Positions 1 through 10,263 of a DNA stretch of 45,081 nt are shown here, piece after piece. A model generated the notes under the pieces. That model ran no database searches, was not told the DNA's origin, and was given only the letters and a program-made list of their open reading frames with translations. The translations under genes and the position numbers were made by a program. Source of the DNA: Zygnema cylindricum (taxonomy: Eukaryota > Streptophyta > Zygnematophyceae > Zygnematales > Zygnemataceae); assembly GCA_037447655.1 (NCBI GenBank), contig JBBHKE010000088.1, positions 1 through 45,081 of the forward strand, written 5' to 3'. Each line of letters opens with the position of its first letter. Positions within the stretch are counted from its first letter, which is position 1.

Positions 1-1111
1 TTTGTCGCCACCTGACAGCTGGTAGAGTTGACGATTCATAAACGTTTCAACGGCCACTCATTGCGTCGACCATCAGCGCTATGACGTCACGTTAATTCTG
101 CGTTTCTGCCGCTGCATTTAAAACAAAATAAAGGACATCGGATCCTTTCTGCGAAACTAAACGACAGGCGGTTCGCCCCAGGTTAAGCCGCTGTTTTCTG
201 TCGTTTGCGGTGCTGACTACTGTAGCAATTTGTCATTTAGTGGTTCGCATGTATCCAGGAGTATCGTAACAAGATAAGTCTTTGAAACGCAGTCGGTATA
301 AAATACGAACTAGGGTTTTCCAGCATAGTACTGTATTTTTCGGCAGCATACAAAATAAGGAAGAGGTCAAAACGTTTTTCTCCTGCCCTGTTATTTGAAC
401 AGAGTAGCAAACATTTTTTGGCGAGATGAATAAAGCCAAAAGCTCCTTTTTGTCTTTCTTAACAGTATTTAATTATGAAAATAAGGAGTACAGTTAAAGG
501 TGCAGTTATAATATAAAGGTTATGTACTAAAAGATAGTAAAGTACATAAACATAGAATACGAGTAAACATAAACTTTGAGAGTAATTCATTGTACGAAAA
601 TACTCAAAAGAAAAAAAGAATAAAAAAAAAGTAAAAAAAATGTAGAAAGGTAAAAAAAAAGTAAGTCTACAGTACATTACAATTACATTACTGTACTTGC
701 CTGTACAATCCTGTACTTAAGCACCCAATGAAATGTAAAGAAAGTCGTTTTTTTTTCTTCCTCGCTCTTGTTTACGTTCAGCTGAAGCTAGGAATTGTAG
801 GCCATTTGAACCACTTGTTTCAGATTTTTTCAAATATTGAACTTTCGAAAAAAATATTTATTGTACGTTTCAAGAGCTGTTTATTGATTTATTCAAAGTT
901 CAGTACTATGTAGCCCGCTACAGAACTCCGTACTACATGATCCCAGTGTGTTGCGTCACGCGGCTACGTGTCCATCTCTGAGTCATAAAACGTACTCCGT
1001 GACTCACCAATAGCCGGGCTGCCTCACATTTATAAAAAAAAATAAAATCTATTTGACCGTAAAAAATATAGCGACGTTGTAGGTTGTAGTCTAACTTCCT
1101 ACAAAGGACAC
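1..1111. other. Intergenic DNA, no gene recognised
   Basis: No open frame here resembles a known family. The DNA is AT-rich with homopolymer A/T runs near 610-660 and several GTAC words near 680-720. Confidence 0.5.
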
Positions 1112-1113
1112 TA

Positions 1114-1330
1114 CACCGTGAATCGTTATTAGTGTTAATGTCTTTTTCGTCGCATAAAACATCTTTTCTCTGTACACACTTGTCAGATTGTGGATCTGAC
1201 GGTTGCGATTGAAAGGAAAAAATCTCAGCTTCTTAATGGCTGTTTCAAATTGAAAATCGGACAAGTATGTACGGATATAAGGTGTTTTAAGTGGCGAACA
1301 AATTATTAACCCTAATAGCGATTCACGGTG
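1114..1330. mobile_element. MITE family M1, copy a (TA target duplication)
   Basis: The left end reads CACCGTGAATCGTTATTAG and the right end is its reverse complement with a few changes (CTAATAGCGATTCACGGTG). TA flanks both ends (1112-1113 and 1331-1332), as for Tc1/mariner-type (Stowaway-like) elements. The 217-bp body has no coding capacity. Related copies lie at 2623, 4020, 40831 and 41283, with a degraded one at 44661. An empty site for the 40831 copy supports the TA duplication. Confidence 0.85.
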
Positions 1331-1332
1331 TA

Positions 1333-1927
1333 CAGTACACTAGTAAAAATTTCGGCATTCCTGCCTGACTGCCACGTTGGCATTTCCGATCTTCCCTTGG
1401 TCGGAGAGAATCTTTTTCCCGTGAGAGCGCGTAATCCACACTTATTAGAATCGGACAGAATGCCGCGAAAAGCGGAACACGCCCGGATTGTCGATCTTAG
1501 TCCGTACTTCGATGACACCAACGGCTGACACGTGTACCGGGCGAGAATAGCCGACAGCCGCTAACACCTCGTCGCCCGTATCTTTGAAAGGTACGACGAT
1601 CATTTGTCGGGATTCGAAAAATCGACAAATGCTTTCACCAGCTTCCACTTCAGTTTTAGTATGTTTACGCCATACTAGATATATGTGGAGCCAGCTGTAC
1701 TTGGGGTGAGCTGTATAACACCCGCCCATGGAGATCTTTTGTCGTTGATTCCGGTAAGTTCACAAATTCGGTTGCCGTTAGACTTAATAAAGCGAATCTG
1801 TCGGCACCGACGTCATCATTGGGTCTTCCCGAATCGGCTGACACGTGGCTTATCTTCGGCAAAGAGGCTGTTCTGTGCTGACGTGTACGGTGTAGATTGT
1901 GAACAGTAAACGGTGGATTTATATTTT
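1333..1927. other. Unexplained spacer with short unrecognised open frames
   Basis: A 94-codon frame runs on the minus strand from 1729 to 1445 and a shorter one overlaps at 1862-1665. The first has a balanced amino-acid composition without low complexity, so it could be an exon fragment or a transposon remnant. I recognise no domain and see no convincing splice structure, so I do not call a gene. Confidence 0.25.
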
Positions 1928-1935
1928 ATTTATAC

Positions 1936-2299
1936 CATAGTTCAAAAGTAGGTGAAAGTACACCCATACAATATGCCTATTGTACGCAAAAAATACAATA
2001 TACCCTTAAGACCCATATTGTATTTGCCGCAAAATGAAATAAAATAGTAACAGGGTTGAGTTGCACATGGATCGATAGAGAATTAAACGTCATGTCTAAA
2101 TTTGAAAAAAAACACGGAAAAAAAAATCTTTTTCTGTGAGTTTTGAGCGACTTTTTATTTAAACCGTCAAATTCAGACGATCGGGCGGTCGTTGATCAAA
2201 GTAGCGATCCAAGAAGATCACATGAAAAGCTTATAACACAACTTACGATGAAGGCGCCGACAAAAGACCTACAATAGAAACGCCTACTTTTGAACTATG
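1936..2299. mobile_element. MITE family C (TIR CATAGTTCAAAAGTAGG), copy 1
   Basis: Starts CATAGTTCAAAAGTAGG and ends with the inverse, CCTACTTTTGAACTATG. An exact 8-bp target duplication ATTTATAC lies at 1928-1935 and 2300-2307. The 364-bp body is non-coding. An 8-bp duplication is typical of hAT- or P-type transposases; which one mobilised this family cannot be seen here. Other copies are at 23353, 35953, 36311 and 39669. Confidence 0.9.
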
Positions 2300-2622
2300 A
2301 TTTATACCGTTTGATCGTTTTTTCCGGCACAAAACTGTTTGTTTTGTAACAGCTTTGAGCCCACGTGTCCTATCTCTGAACGGTGACCACCAACTGGAAG
2401 GTACAGTAGAGTCCAGACCTCTCCATTAGAACCGTCGGATTCAAATGAAAAACGACAAAACTAAACCATTCAGGTTTATACCGTTGGTGAATTAATAAAA
2501 TCAAAAGTCACGCCCTTCAAAATAGCACGGAACCACAGGTGCAAAGGTTTTAATTGCGCTTTGTTATTTTCACTCCTCGCTTGCTTTTTTTTTTTTTTAC
2601 TCTAAAAAAAAAACCGGGGGTA

Positions 2623-2841
2623 CACCGTGAATAGCTTATACTATTATAGTGTAAATATTTGTTACGGACTTTAAACATCTTTTCTCTGTGCACACTCGTC
2701 CGATTTTCAATCCGACGGTTCCGATTGGAAGATAAGGTTCTCACCTTCCGATTGGTAGTAATCAAGAATCCGACACGTGTGCACAGAGAAAACATGTTTT
2801 AAGTGGCTAAGAAAATACAACTCTATAAGCGATTCACGGTT
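2623..2841. mobile_element. MITE family M1, copy b
   Basis: The inverted ends CACCGTGAATAGC and GCGATTCACGGT are flanked by TA at 2621-2622 and 2842-2843. The interior shares the segments ACATCTTTTCTCTGTG and GTTTTAAGTGGC with copy a, in the same orientation. Non-coding, 219 bp. Confidence 0.8.
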
Positions 2842-3018
2842 TACTGTAGTTCCATAAAACTGGCAAAAATGTTCACAATCCTCCGTACATGTACTTATGA
2901 ACAAGAGTGATCCGTACAATAGACGTACAACGTGCAACAAATGTGTATTCAGCAATACGTAAACAAAATGGTATATGTTGCCACGTTGCCCAATTCTTTG
3001 TCATTATTATGTTTGTTA

Positions 3019-3290
3019 GGGTGAACCTCCATCAGGCGAAAAATGGGGTTGTTTACCGGAAAAAGTGCATTTCCGTACACATCCAGCTCATTGCCGTACA
3101 GTGCCGTACTGTTTTTTTTTTTTTTTACAAACATGATTAATGTCGGCGCGTCAAGATTCTCCAAAATTTTGGGCGATAACATCAACCGTCCAATTATGAC
3201 TTTTCGAAGCAAGAGGTCACGTCGTCCAGTGATTAATTACTCTCCTCAGGAGGAGAGTCGCCAATCACCGGACGTGTGAAATGTTTACGC
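3019..3290 (+). mobile_element. TIR element family D, partial copy
   Basis: Starts GGGTGAACCTCCATCAGG directly after TTA (3016-3018). It is similar through the interior to the minus strand of the complete copy at 37272-38044, including a CTCCTCAGGAGGAG-type inverted core near 3240-3255. No matching right terminus was found, so the copy appears truncated at or after about 3290. Non-coding. Confidence 0.6.
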
Positions 3291-4017
3291 GTGGAAATGT
3301 CACGTACGAGCCACGCGCCTTCGTACAGGCGTGATTCAACTCCAACGAAAACCACCAAAAAAATAATTTGTTGCAGTAATGGTGTCTGTGTACCCATGAG
3401 ATCGGCCTTATCATAGTGTTGGTATGTGCCGAGTTTAATCTTGCATCGCCCCAAGGGTTAACTTAGTGACAGTGTCGAAATGTCTACCCTCAATGAAAAA
3501 TGATTTATTTTGAGAATTGATATTTTAGTTTTGGAAAATAAATGTTTATTTTTAATGAAGCATTTCGAAATGTGGAGATTTGACGTTTGGGGGAGAGAGA
3601 TCCGGAAGCGTCCAATCGAAGGAAAGCACGTACGCAATAGATTCTATTGCTGACACGAACTGATGAAGAAAAGAACGAAGTATTACTGGCAGTAAACGTT
3701 TCCGTACGATTACTGTCGTTGCCTGATGGAGAAGCGGCCTTATTGTCGAAATCCGATGGAATTTAGTAATTTCTTAATTTTTTTATTTACTTATTTTAAA
3801 TAATATTTCTTTCAATTTATGCAATTTTGAGGCGCCAAAAAATGAATCTGAATTGCGAGAAAGTCATGTCGATTACCGTCCGATGAAAAAGCTACCCAGA
3901 ATATGCGGAGCCAATCAGCGTTAAGAGTTCTGAGAAAAACAGGCATACCCGCGCGTGACAGTGGTCTCGAGCACTCGGTCGGATTTGCGACGAAACTGTT
4001 CCGAACCAAAACGAAAG
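3291..4017. other. Intergenic DNA, nothing recognised
   Basis: Short open frames only; none resembles a known protein and none has plausible splice partners. Confidence 0.4.
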
Positions 4018-4019
4018 TA

Positions 4020-4241
4020 TATCGTGTATCGTTATTAGTGTTAATGTTTTTTTGCCACTAAAAAGTTAAAACATATTTTTTACGTACATAATTGTCAGAT
4101 TGTGGATTTGACGGTTGCGATCAAAATCCCTAGATTATCACCTCGCGATCGCCTCTCCATATAAAAACCGGACAGGTGTGTACGCAGAAAATATGTTTTA
4201 AGTGGCGACAAATTTATTAAAACTAATAGCGATACACGGTG
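4020..4241. mobile_element. MITE family M1, copy c
   Basis: The ends TATCGTGTATCG and CGATACACGGTG are inverted and flanked by TA (4018-4019, 4242-4243). Interior blocks match copies a and b (AATTGTCAGATTGTGGAT; GTTTTAAGTGGCGAC). The C-to-T change near the left end is shared only with this subtype. Non-coding, 222 bp. Confidence 0.8.
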
Positions 4242-4243
4242 TA

Positions 4244-5176
4244 GTTAATTTGCTATTTTGGTTTCTTTAAATGAGGTTCCTGACGCGTACACCTGTTAAA
4301 ACTGCATGTCTACTTTCCATTGGAAATCCGACGAGTAGCGAATATTTACTCGATGACCTAAGTATTTGTTAGACGTGATGTTTCGCCATTGGATACCATC
4401 CTCGCGAGATTGTTATTTTACTACTGTGTGGTAGGTCGAAATTGGAAAGAAATGCGTACGGATGAATAAGGTGAGGAACTTTTTCTCGATCCGGAGAGGC
4501 ACCAACTCCTTCGGAACAATGCATAGGTAAGTAAGTTTTGCCGGATTTTTAAAGCGAAAATCAATCAGCTGGCATAGAGACGCATAAAAATAGGGGAAAC
4601 GGTGAGAAATAAGGCACAGTTCGGATGAATGGAAAATACTAGTGTTGTGTATCGATGGCCCCTTGACGATATTCAATATGTACCTAATTATGGGTATAGT
4701 GTAACTGATATATCGCCTCAATATATAGAGAAGCTGAAATGTATCAAAGTGACGTTAGATTTCATTATCCATCAAAGCACGGTGGTGATTGATGGCCACG
4801 GACTAAACCCCGTGCCACCCGGCACATATGGATGATATTAGTAGTTTTGATCTTTATTTGGGCATGGTCTCAGTCTTTAGTTTCAAGGGTAGTTTGTAGT
4901 GATTCAACTGTTTGTTTTAATGTTGTACTTGATTTATTTCTTTTTTGTTAGGGATTGAAACCAACTTTGTTGTGTTTTTAGTCCTTCCGGATTCCGGTCT
5001 TTTACCTTTGTTGGTCACGAATTATTTTTAGTGACAATCATGTTTTGTATTTTGATGGTCTTACCATCGGGTTTTTGGAATAAAATGTTATCAATCACTT
5101 TGTCCGACTATTGTCCCTTACTGCAATTCATTGCATCACTTGTTTTAACATTTATATTTTATAAAGGTAAGAGGGT
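4244..5176. other. Intergenic DNA, nothing recognised
   Basis: Plus-strand open frames at 4629-4835 and 5031-5285 resemble nothing I know. The stretch may include degraded sequence flanking the gypsy LTR that follows. Confidence 0.35.
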
Positions 5177-6123
5177 TGTAATAGGATTCCCTACCTCTAA
5201 AAAAATCTCATTAGTACAACCAACTTCGACCACACATTCCATACATTGGAAAATTACACATTCACATTGGACATCACACACATAAGGATAAACTTTAAAT
5301 TAGAAGAAGCTTTTGTCCACATAACATTAGCTTCTTCTCTTCCCCTAGTGGCTTAGCCCTTCTTTTAAAGTATTTTCCATTGCTTTCCACTCTTAAATAT
5401 TCTATCTCTTAACTACTAAAACACTACTTAGTTTGTAAGAGATTCAGTGCAAAAATATCATTACTCCAATTTGGTATTATTCGCTCAAGACCAAGATTAG
5501 TCAGAATTTTCCACAAACTTTTCCAAAGGAAAAAAAATGTTAACACTTCTCTTAGACTTCACTATTTATCCATCATCGACCTAGACTCGCCATGCCAGAG
5601 TCAAGGCTCCGTTGAATAGGTTTTACTTGGGCCAATCATTGATCAACTAGGACTCAGACTAACCAATGCAAAAGCGTTCGAATTCTCTTGCTAACTACGT
5701 AGGATTTACTAACCAATCAAACGCTATATTTCACTACGTAACATTTACGTGCAAAAGTGCGCGCCAATCGAAACGCGACTTCGCACGAACGCGCGTCGCA
5801 AATTTCACACGCAAAACTAACTACAAAATTCCATAAAGTGAAGGTGACGTTTCGTAATAAAAATTGTACGAAACGAACCATCGTGCGTACCAAAACGTGC
5901 ACCTGAAATTCCGCCGCTAGTTTGACCCTTAACCCGTTACAACGAACACCCACTCGTTATTTTGACCTCACGCTGTCGCCTAAATACACCAATTGCTATA
6001 TCTTTTAAAATACAACTTTAAATTGTGCGATTCTTTCGCAAACGTCTAACAAATGCATAACTCTATATTCTTAATATTTAAATACCTATTTACGAACAAG
6101 TTCGATCCACAGTTACTGTTACA
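5177..6123 (-). repeat. Putative gypsy LTR (3' LTR of the minus-strand element)
   Basis: Read on the minus strand, the segment starts TGTAACAGTAACTG directly after a purine-rich tract (6124-6142) and can end at CTATTACA, giving matching TGTAA...TTACA termini over 947 bp. The chromovirus LTR at 21290 has the same kind of termini. The start is well placed 3' of the integrase remnant. The far end is a guess from the terminal match, because the partner LTR and target duplication are missing. Confidence 0.45.
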
Positions 6124-7443
6124 TCATCCCATCCTTATATTTAATTAACCTTAGTTAAAACACATTTCATTCTCAAGACGGGACTTCTATATTATTATCC
6201 CTCCAATTCCTTTGTAAAAACTTAGAATTTTTATCTTCTAAAGTTAACTCATTTTTTGGTCTTCCTAGATAATGCATTTGCTAGAATATATTATTGCAGA
6301 CCTCAAACCGTTGACTAACCCAATCTATTACCCATCTGTGGACCTCAGGTTCTATAATTATTGAGGGATCCAATTCCAGTTCTCCTTCAATTAGTCGAAG
6401 ATTTGTTGGTTTCAATTGACTAATGTGTATCACTGGATGAATTTTTGTTGAAGGCAGAAAGTTGAATTTGGCAGCAAGTGATGATATCATCTCGATTATT
6501 GTAAATGGTCCGATGTACTTAGGAGCAAATTTCCCCGAAGGATCCGATTGTCCTTTGATCTTGCACCTATTATGAGTTGTTCAAAGCCTAACATTGTCAC
6601 CTGTGCTTACCACGCAATCAGCCCGTTTGCGGTTAGCATTTAATTCTTGCATTTTTTTTGCCTTCACTAACGCATTCTGGACTGTTTTCCAAACTGTTTG
6701 AATGTATTCCCAAAACTTCGTTCCAGAATCCCTAATCTCTTGAGTAACCCCTATTATTTAGTCTAATGCTTCTCTCGGTTGGTATCCGTATGCAACTTCA
6801 ACGGTAAGAATCTTCTACTGGCATGTTAAAATGAATTGTATGCAAATTCTATTAATGGCAGTTTATATTCCCATGTGTATTGTGTTGATTTCCGTGAAAT
6901 CTGGGATTCGGTATGTCCCATACTATGGAAAAGTGAGCCTGCTAGGGCTCCAACCTTGAACCTGTGACTTGAGCTATCAGCGCACTAACCATGTGCCACC
7001 AGCTCGATGTAGAGCCTGGTGGGTCCGTACCTATTTATTTTAGGTGGCTTCGAGTGTGACGTATCACATTCTACACTGTATTGAACTGGCATTCACATGC
7101 CAATCCAATCCAATATTCTAGATTCCACTGCAAATAGTCGTAAGCATTTCCTCCACTGTACAGTTTATATTTTCTGTCTGTCCATCTGTCTGAGGATGAT
7201 AATAGGTACTCATTTTTAATCCAGTGCCTAAATTTTGCTGCTATTCTTTACAAAATGCAGACGTAATTTTGAATCTATATCACTCACTATAGAAAAAGGA
7301 AATCCATGATGTGTAACCACGTTGTCAAAATATAACTTTGCGATATCTACAACTGAATGAGTAGTTATGCAAGGGATAAATATTGCCATTTTATTAAACC
7401 TATAGACTACGACCATGATATTGCCATTTCTTCCAGATGTAGC
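6124..7443 (-). pseudogene. Ty3/gypsy integrase remnant
   Basis: On the minus strand, 7416-7228 encodes the integrase core start, including MAIFIPC and the HHGFPFSIVSD block around a catalytic aspartate. Weaker matches in shifted frames follow to about 7110 (a YYHPQTD motif). After a tRNA-like insertion the pattern resumes from about 6900 with a VAYGYQPREALD motif and the C-terminal HPVIHISQLKP block at 6440-6380. Several stops and frameshifts show it is dead. Reverse transcriptase and gag are absent because the upstream side is cut by an LTR at 7444. Confidence 0.8.
6920..7020 (-). repeat. tRNA-like (SINE-like) insert in the gypsy integrase
   Basis: Read on the minus strand, this stretch carries an A-box-like TGGCACATGGTTAGTGCG and, about 30 bases on, a B-box-like GGTTCAAGGTTG, and ends near a TTTT run. 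The spacing fits an RNA polymerase III type-2 promoter. It lies in the roughly 200 bp that interrupt the integrase coding pattern. It does not fold into a clean tRNA, so a tRNA-derived SINE head or tRNA pseudogene is the best reading. Confidence 0.45.
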
Positions 7444-8125
7444 TGTTGAATTATTAGATTTATAAAGTATTTTATAGGTCTGAATAGCTTAAGTGAAAAT
7501 AGAAAAGAAAAGCGCAGGCAGTTTGCCTCCTCCTCTTCCCTCTATCCCACATACTTGTTGCAGTCAGTGAAGAAAAGAGAGGGTGGTGGAGCCATGGCAA
7601 CCTTAGATCCTTGGGCAGGTTAGAAAAAGTGACATAAGTCACTTTTAACAAAAATGTTAAGTCTGGCAGGACTCGAACCTCTGACCGTCAAAGCGAGAGA
7701 TAGCCGTCAACCTTAGCTCGTCTGTCGTTGAAGTCCGTTAGTGTACACGGGGTATGATTAGTATTTAAATATGTTAGAATTCACTAATCCGATTAACGGA
7801 ATTACGGATAAGTAACATAGAAACAAAATGAAATATAGTGCCAAAGTGAAACCGCACGAAACAAATTTACCTGACATTTATTTTCAACGGCTAACATTTA
7901 AAGCTGATTCGGATTTGACGGCACACATCATCGCTGAGATCAAAGAATGGTCGCTTTGGCAGATTTCAGGTTTCACATGACCGGGAGCCACGTGGCAAGA
8001 TAACATTGGGTGGCAAGAATCCTGGAGAGCATGAGGGGGAGTTCGGGGGAGAAAAGCGTCCACTTAATGGCTGAGTCGTACACTGACCGTACACAAATTA
8101 CACTGGCCGAAATACATGGCTCCGT
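7444..8125 (-). repeat. 1.07-kb LTR family, copy 4 (truncated)
   Basis: Starts TGTTGAATTATTAG at 7444 and follows the minus strand of the complete copies at 12531 and 15302. Shared parts are the TTATAGGTCTGAA terminal block, the CATGGCAACCTTAG body, the tRNA-like block with B-box GGTTCGAGTCC (minus strand of 7669-7679), the TTTGTTTCGTGCGG block and the GTACGG/GTACGA cluster near 8070-8100. Similarity stops near 8125, where copia linker coding begins, so about 300 bp of the LTR are missing. Confidence 0.7.
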
Positions 8126-9165
8126 TGGATTCTTCCGAACAGTTTCTACTTCTCCCCTATCTTTTGCTTGCGTGTCGATTTCCACCACATCCTCCGCTTT
8201 TGTTGAAGTTTATACTAACGGTTCCACATTTTGGTCCTTCTCGATCTGATCTCTACTTGCAAGATCATCATTTTTTTGAAATCTTAGATAGTTAGGAAGC
8301 TCTAAGTCATTAATTTTTTTGACTCAAATCTAATTTTGAGTGTCTTTGTATGCTTAAAGGGATTTATATATTTTGCTTCATCCATAACCACTAGATGCTT
8401 CACTAGGATTATATCTTCTCTCTTGAGATCATAGAATCTATATCCTTTTACATCTTTATCATATCCTGGTAGATATATTGGTTTTCCTTTTGGATCCAAC
8501 TTCCAGTTTGACCGGACTGTGCCTAAACTGAGCATTTCACTACCGAAAATCTTTAAGAGTGAAATATCTGGTTTTCGGCCGTTCCATCTCTTATAGGGTG
8601 TTTGGCCTTTTACTGCCAAAGTAAGAACTCTATTTTTGATATAATTTGCATATTTCATTGCTTCGGCCCAAAACTTCTTTCCTATATTTTTATCTGACAG
8701 CATACTCCTAGCACTATCACCCAGTGTTCTATTTACTCTTTCAACTACACCATTCTCCTCAGGATTTTCAAGAAGTGTCTTTTGGTGTTGGACTCCATCT
8801 TCTCTCAGAAAATCCTCAAACTGGTTAGAGGTATACTCTCCACCATTGTCACTCCGTACTCTCTTGATTGAGGTTTCATGGAGTTTTTCACTCCATGCTT
8901 TATAATGCCTAAAACATTCTCGAGCCTTTCACTTATTTTTCAAAAAATACACCCTCGAATACCAAGACCATTCATCAGTGATAGTCATCATAAATCTCTT
9001 CCCCCCAGGTGAGGGCATTCTAGCCGGCCCCCAAATATCTGTGTGTACTAAATCTAGAATCTTTTCTCCTTTATAGGTGGTAGTTTTTGGGAAGGGTAAC
9101 CTTTGTGCTTTACCTTGAGCACATCTATTACAATCACTTAGATTCTCACTCTTTGGGTTGAGTTT
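8126..9165 (-). pseudogene. Ty1/copia pol fragment (integrase region)
   Basis: Minus-strand reading gives, in order: the end of the GAG-pre-integrase domain (a CNRCAQGKAQ motif near 9120), the integrase core with catalytic aspartates in DLVHTDIWGP and VRSDNGGEYTS (about 8835-8880), the ENPEENGVVERVNR glutamate block, a conserved C-terminal part (8703-8302, including KRWNGRKPD), and the start of the variable linker toward reverse transcriptase. Stops split the reading frame. It is cut on both sides by LTR sequences and is a different element from the larger copia copy at 13.7-20.8 kb. Confidence 0.85.
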
Positions 9166-10262
9166 TGTTGTTTTGAAAAGTTTGTTTCGTGCGTACGCGA
9201 CAGTTCGTGCGCTATGGAATTTAATGTGGAGGTTCGAATGGATTCATGGATTGGGGGAGCGAACGAACGGATATAACTTAAGTGATGTAAAAGACTCACT
9301 GAGTGGCGTGTACAAACATCGACAAATGGACGGCGGATCGCGAAGCGATCCGATGTGGAATAAACGAAATATTGAAACAGGCACCGCCGGTACGGCACTG
9401 TTGCGACCGCACTGTTGCGACGCAGACTGGACAACGCAACTGCGGTTAATTTGGATGAATATAAGCCGCCGCTACGGAGCAGCTACAACGCACACGAGTC
9501 AACGCAGCTCCGGTTACCTTGATATGATCCGCACGGACAAATCAGCTGACGCAGCTGCGGATAATGTAACTAGTATAGATTTTGAGTAATGATATTTGTT
9601 TAGTGGTTACTTAGTGGTAGCTTGGTTTTTGACGTACGAAGATTGTGGAGATGTCGGTGTAAATATTATGTACAACATAGGTTTGTCTTTTTGCTAATTA
9701 GTTGTTAGTGTAGATTTGTTCGGTCTGACATACCTCGAACTATTCGGGTATACTTACAATAGTTTAGGTAGATGGTAGATACCGTACGGCTGGTATGCCT
9801 CCGCACATTCAGTAGTGAACTCTTTGAGTATAACTTGTAGGACTTAGAATATTTTGAGTATCACAGTCAAGTTTAATCAAAGCAATGGATAATTGTTTTC
9901 TGCATCTTTGACCTGTTGGTGTGATCACTCTGTTTGGTGCATTCATGTAAACCTTTTTGGGGATATTTTATGATATAGAATATATATGTGTGTAAATTTT
10001 CATAACATTCAGGAATCTCTGTAAGATTCTGTGAGCCGTCTAAGTGGTTAGTTTGTGAAGCTGTCAACTGTTTTTGTGAAACTCTGGAGCTTATATCTTC
10101 TAGATTCCTTGGTGGATTTGGCTAAAACTTTGGGAGCTTACAGTGTCTATAGTATACTGCTCATTGGTGCAGTTTAAGGTGATTTTGTTACTTGTGGAGT
10201 AATCTGTGTTGTCGCAAACACAGCTGTTTGAAGGGTAGTCTGTGGTGCTTCCGTGAGTAATC
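9166..10262 (+). repeat. Diverged copia-type LTR (plus orientation)
   Basis: Begins TGTTGTTTTGAAAAG, like the TGTTGATTTTGGAAAG start of the copia LTRs at 14510 and 20790 (read on the minus strand). It shares further blocks in the same order: CGCAACTGCG palindromes (9436, 9550), ATAGATTTTGAG with TTAGTGGTAGCTTGG (9580-9640), and AAACTTTGGGAG with GTCTATAGTATACTGCTC (about 10120-10165). It may end at TCCA near 10262. The 143-codon frame inside it is not a gene. Confidence 0.5.
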
Positions 10263-10263
10263 C

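Noticed and set aside
9158-9589. 143-codon plus-strand open frame
   Set aside because: It lies in a copia-type LTR; no protein similarity, and the overlapping minus-strand frame is equally long-lived.
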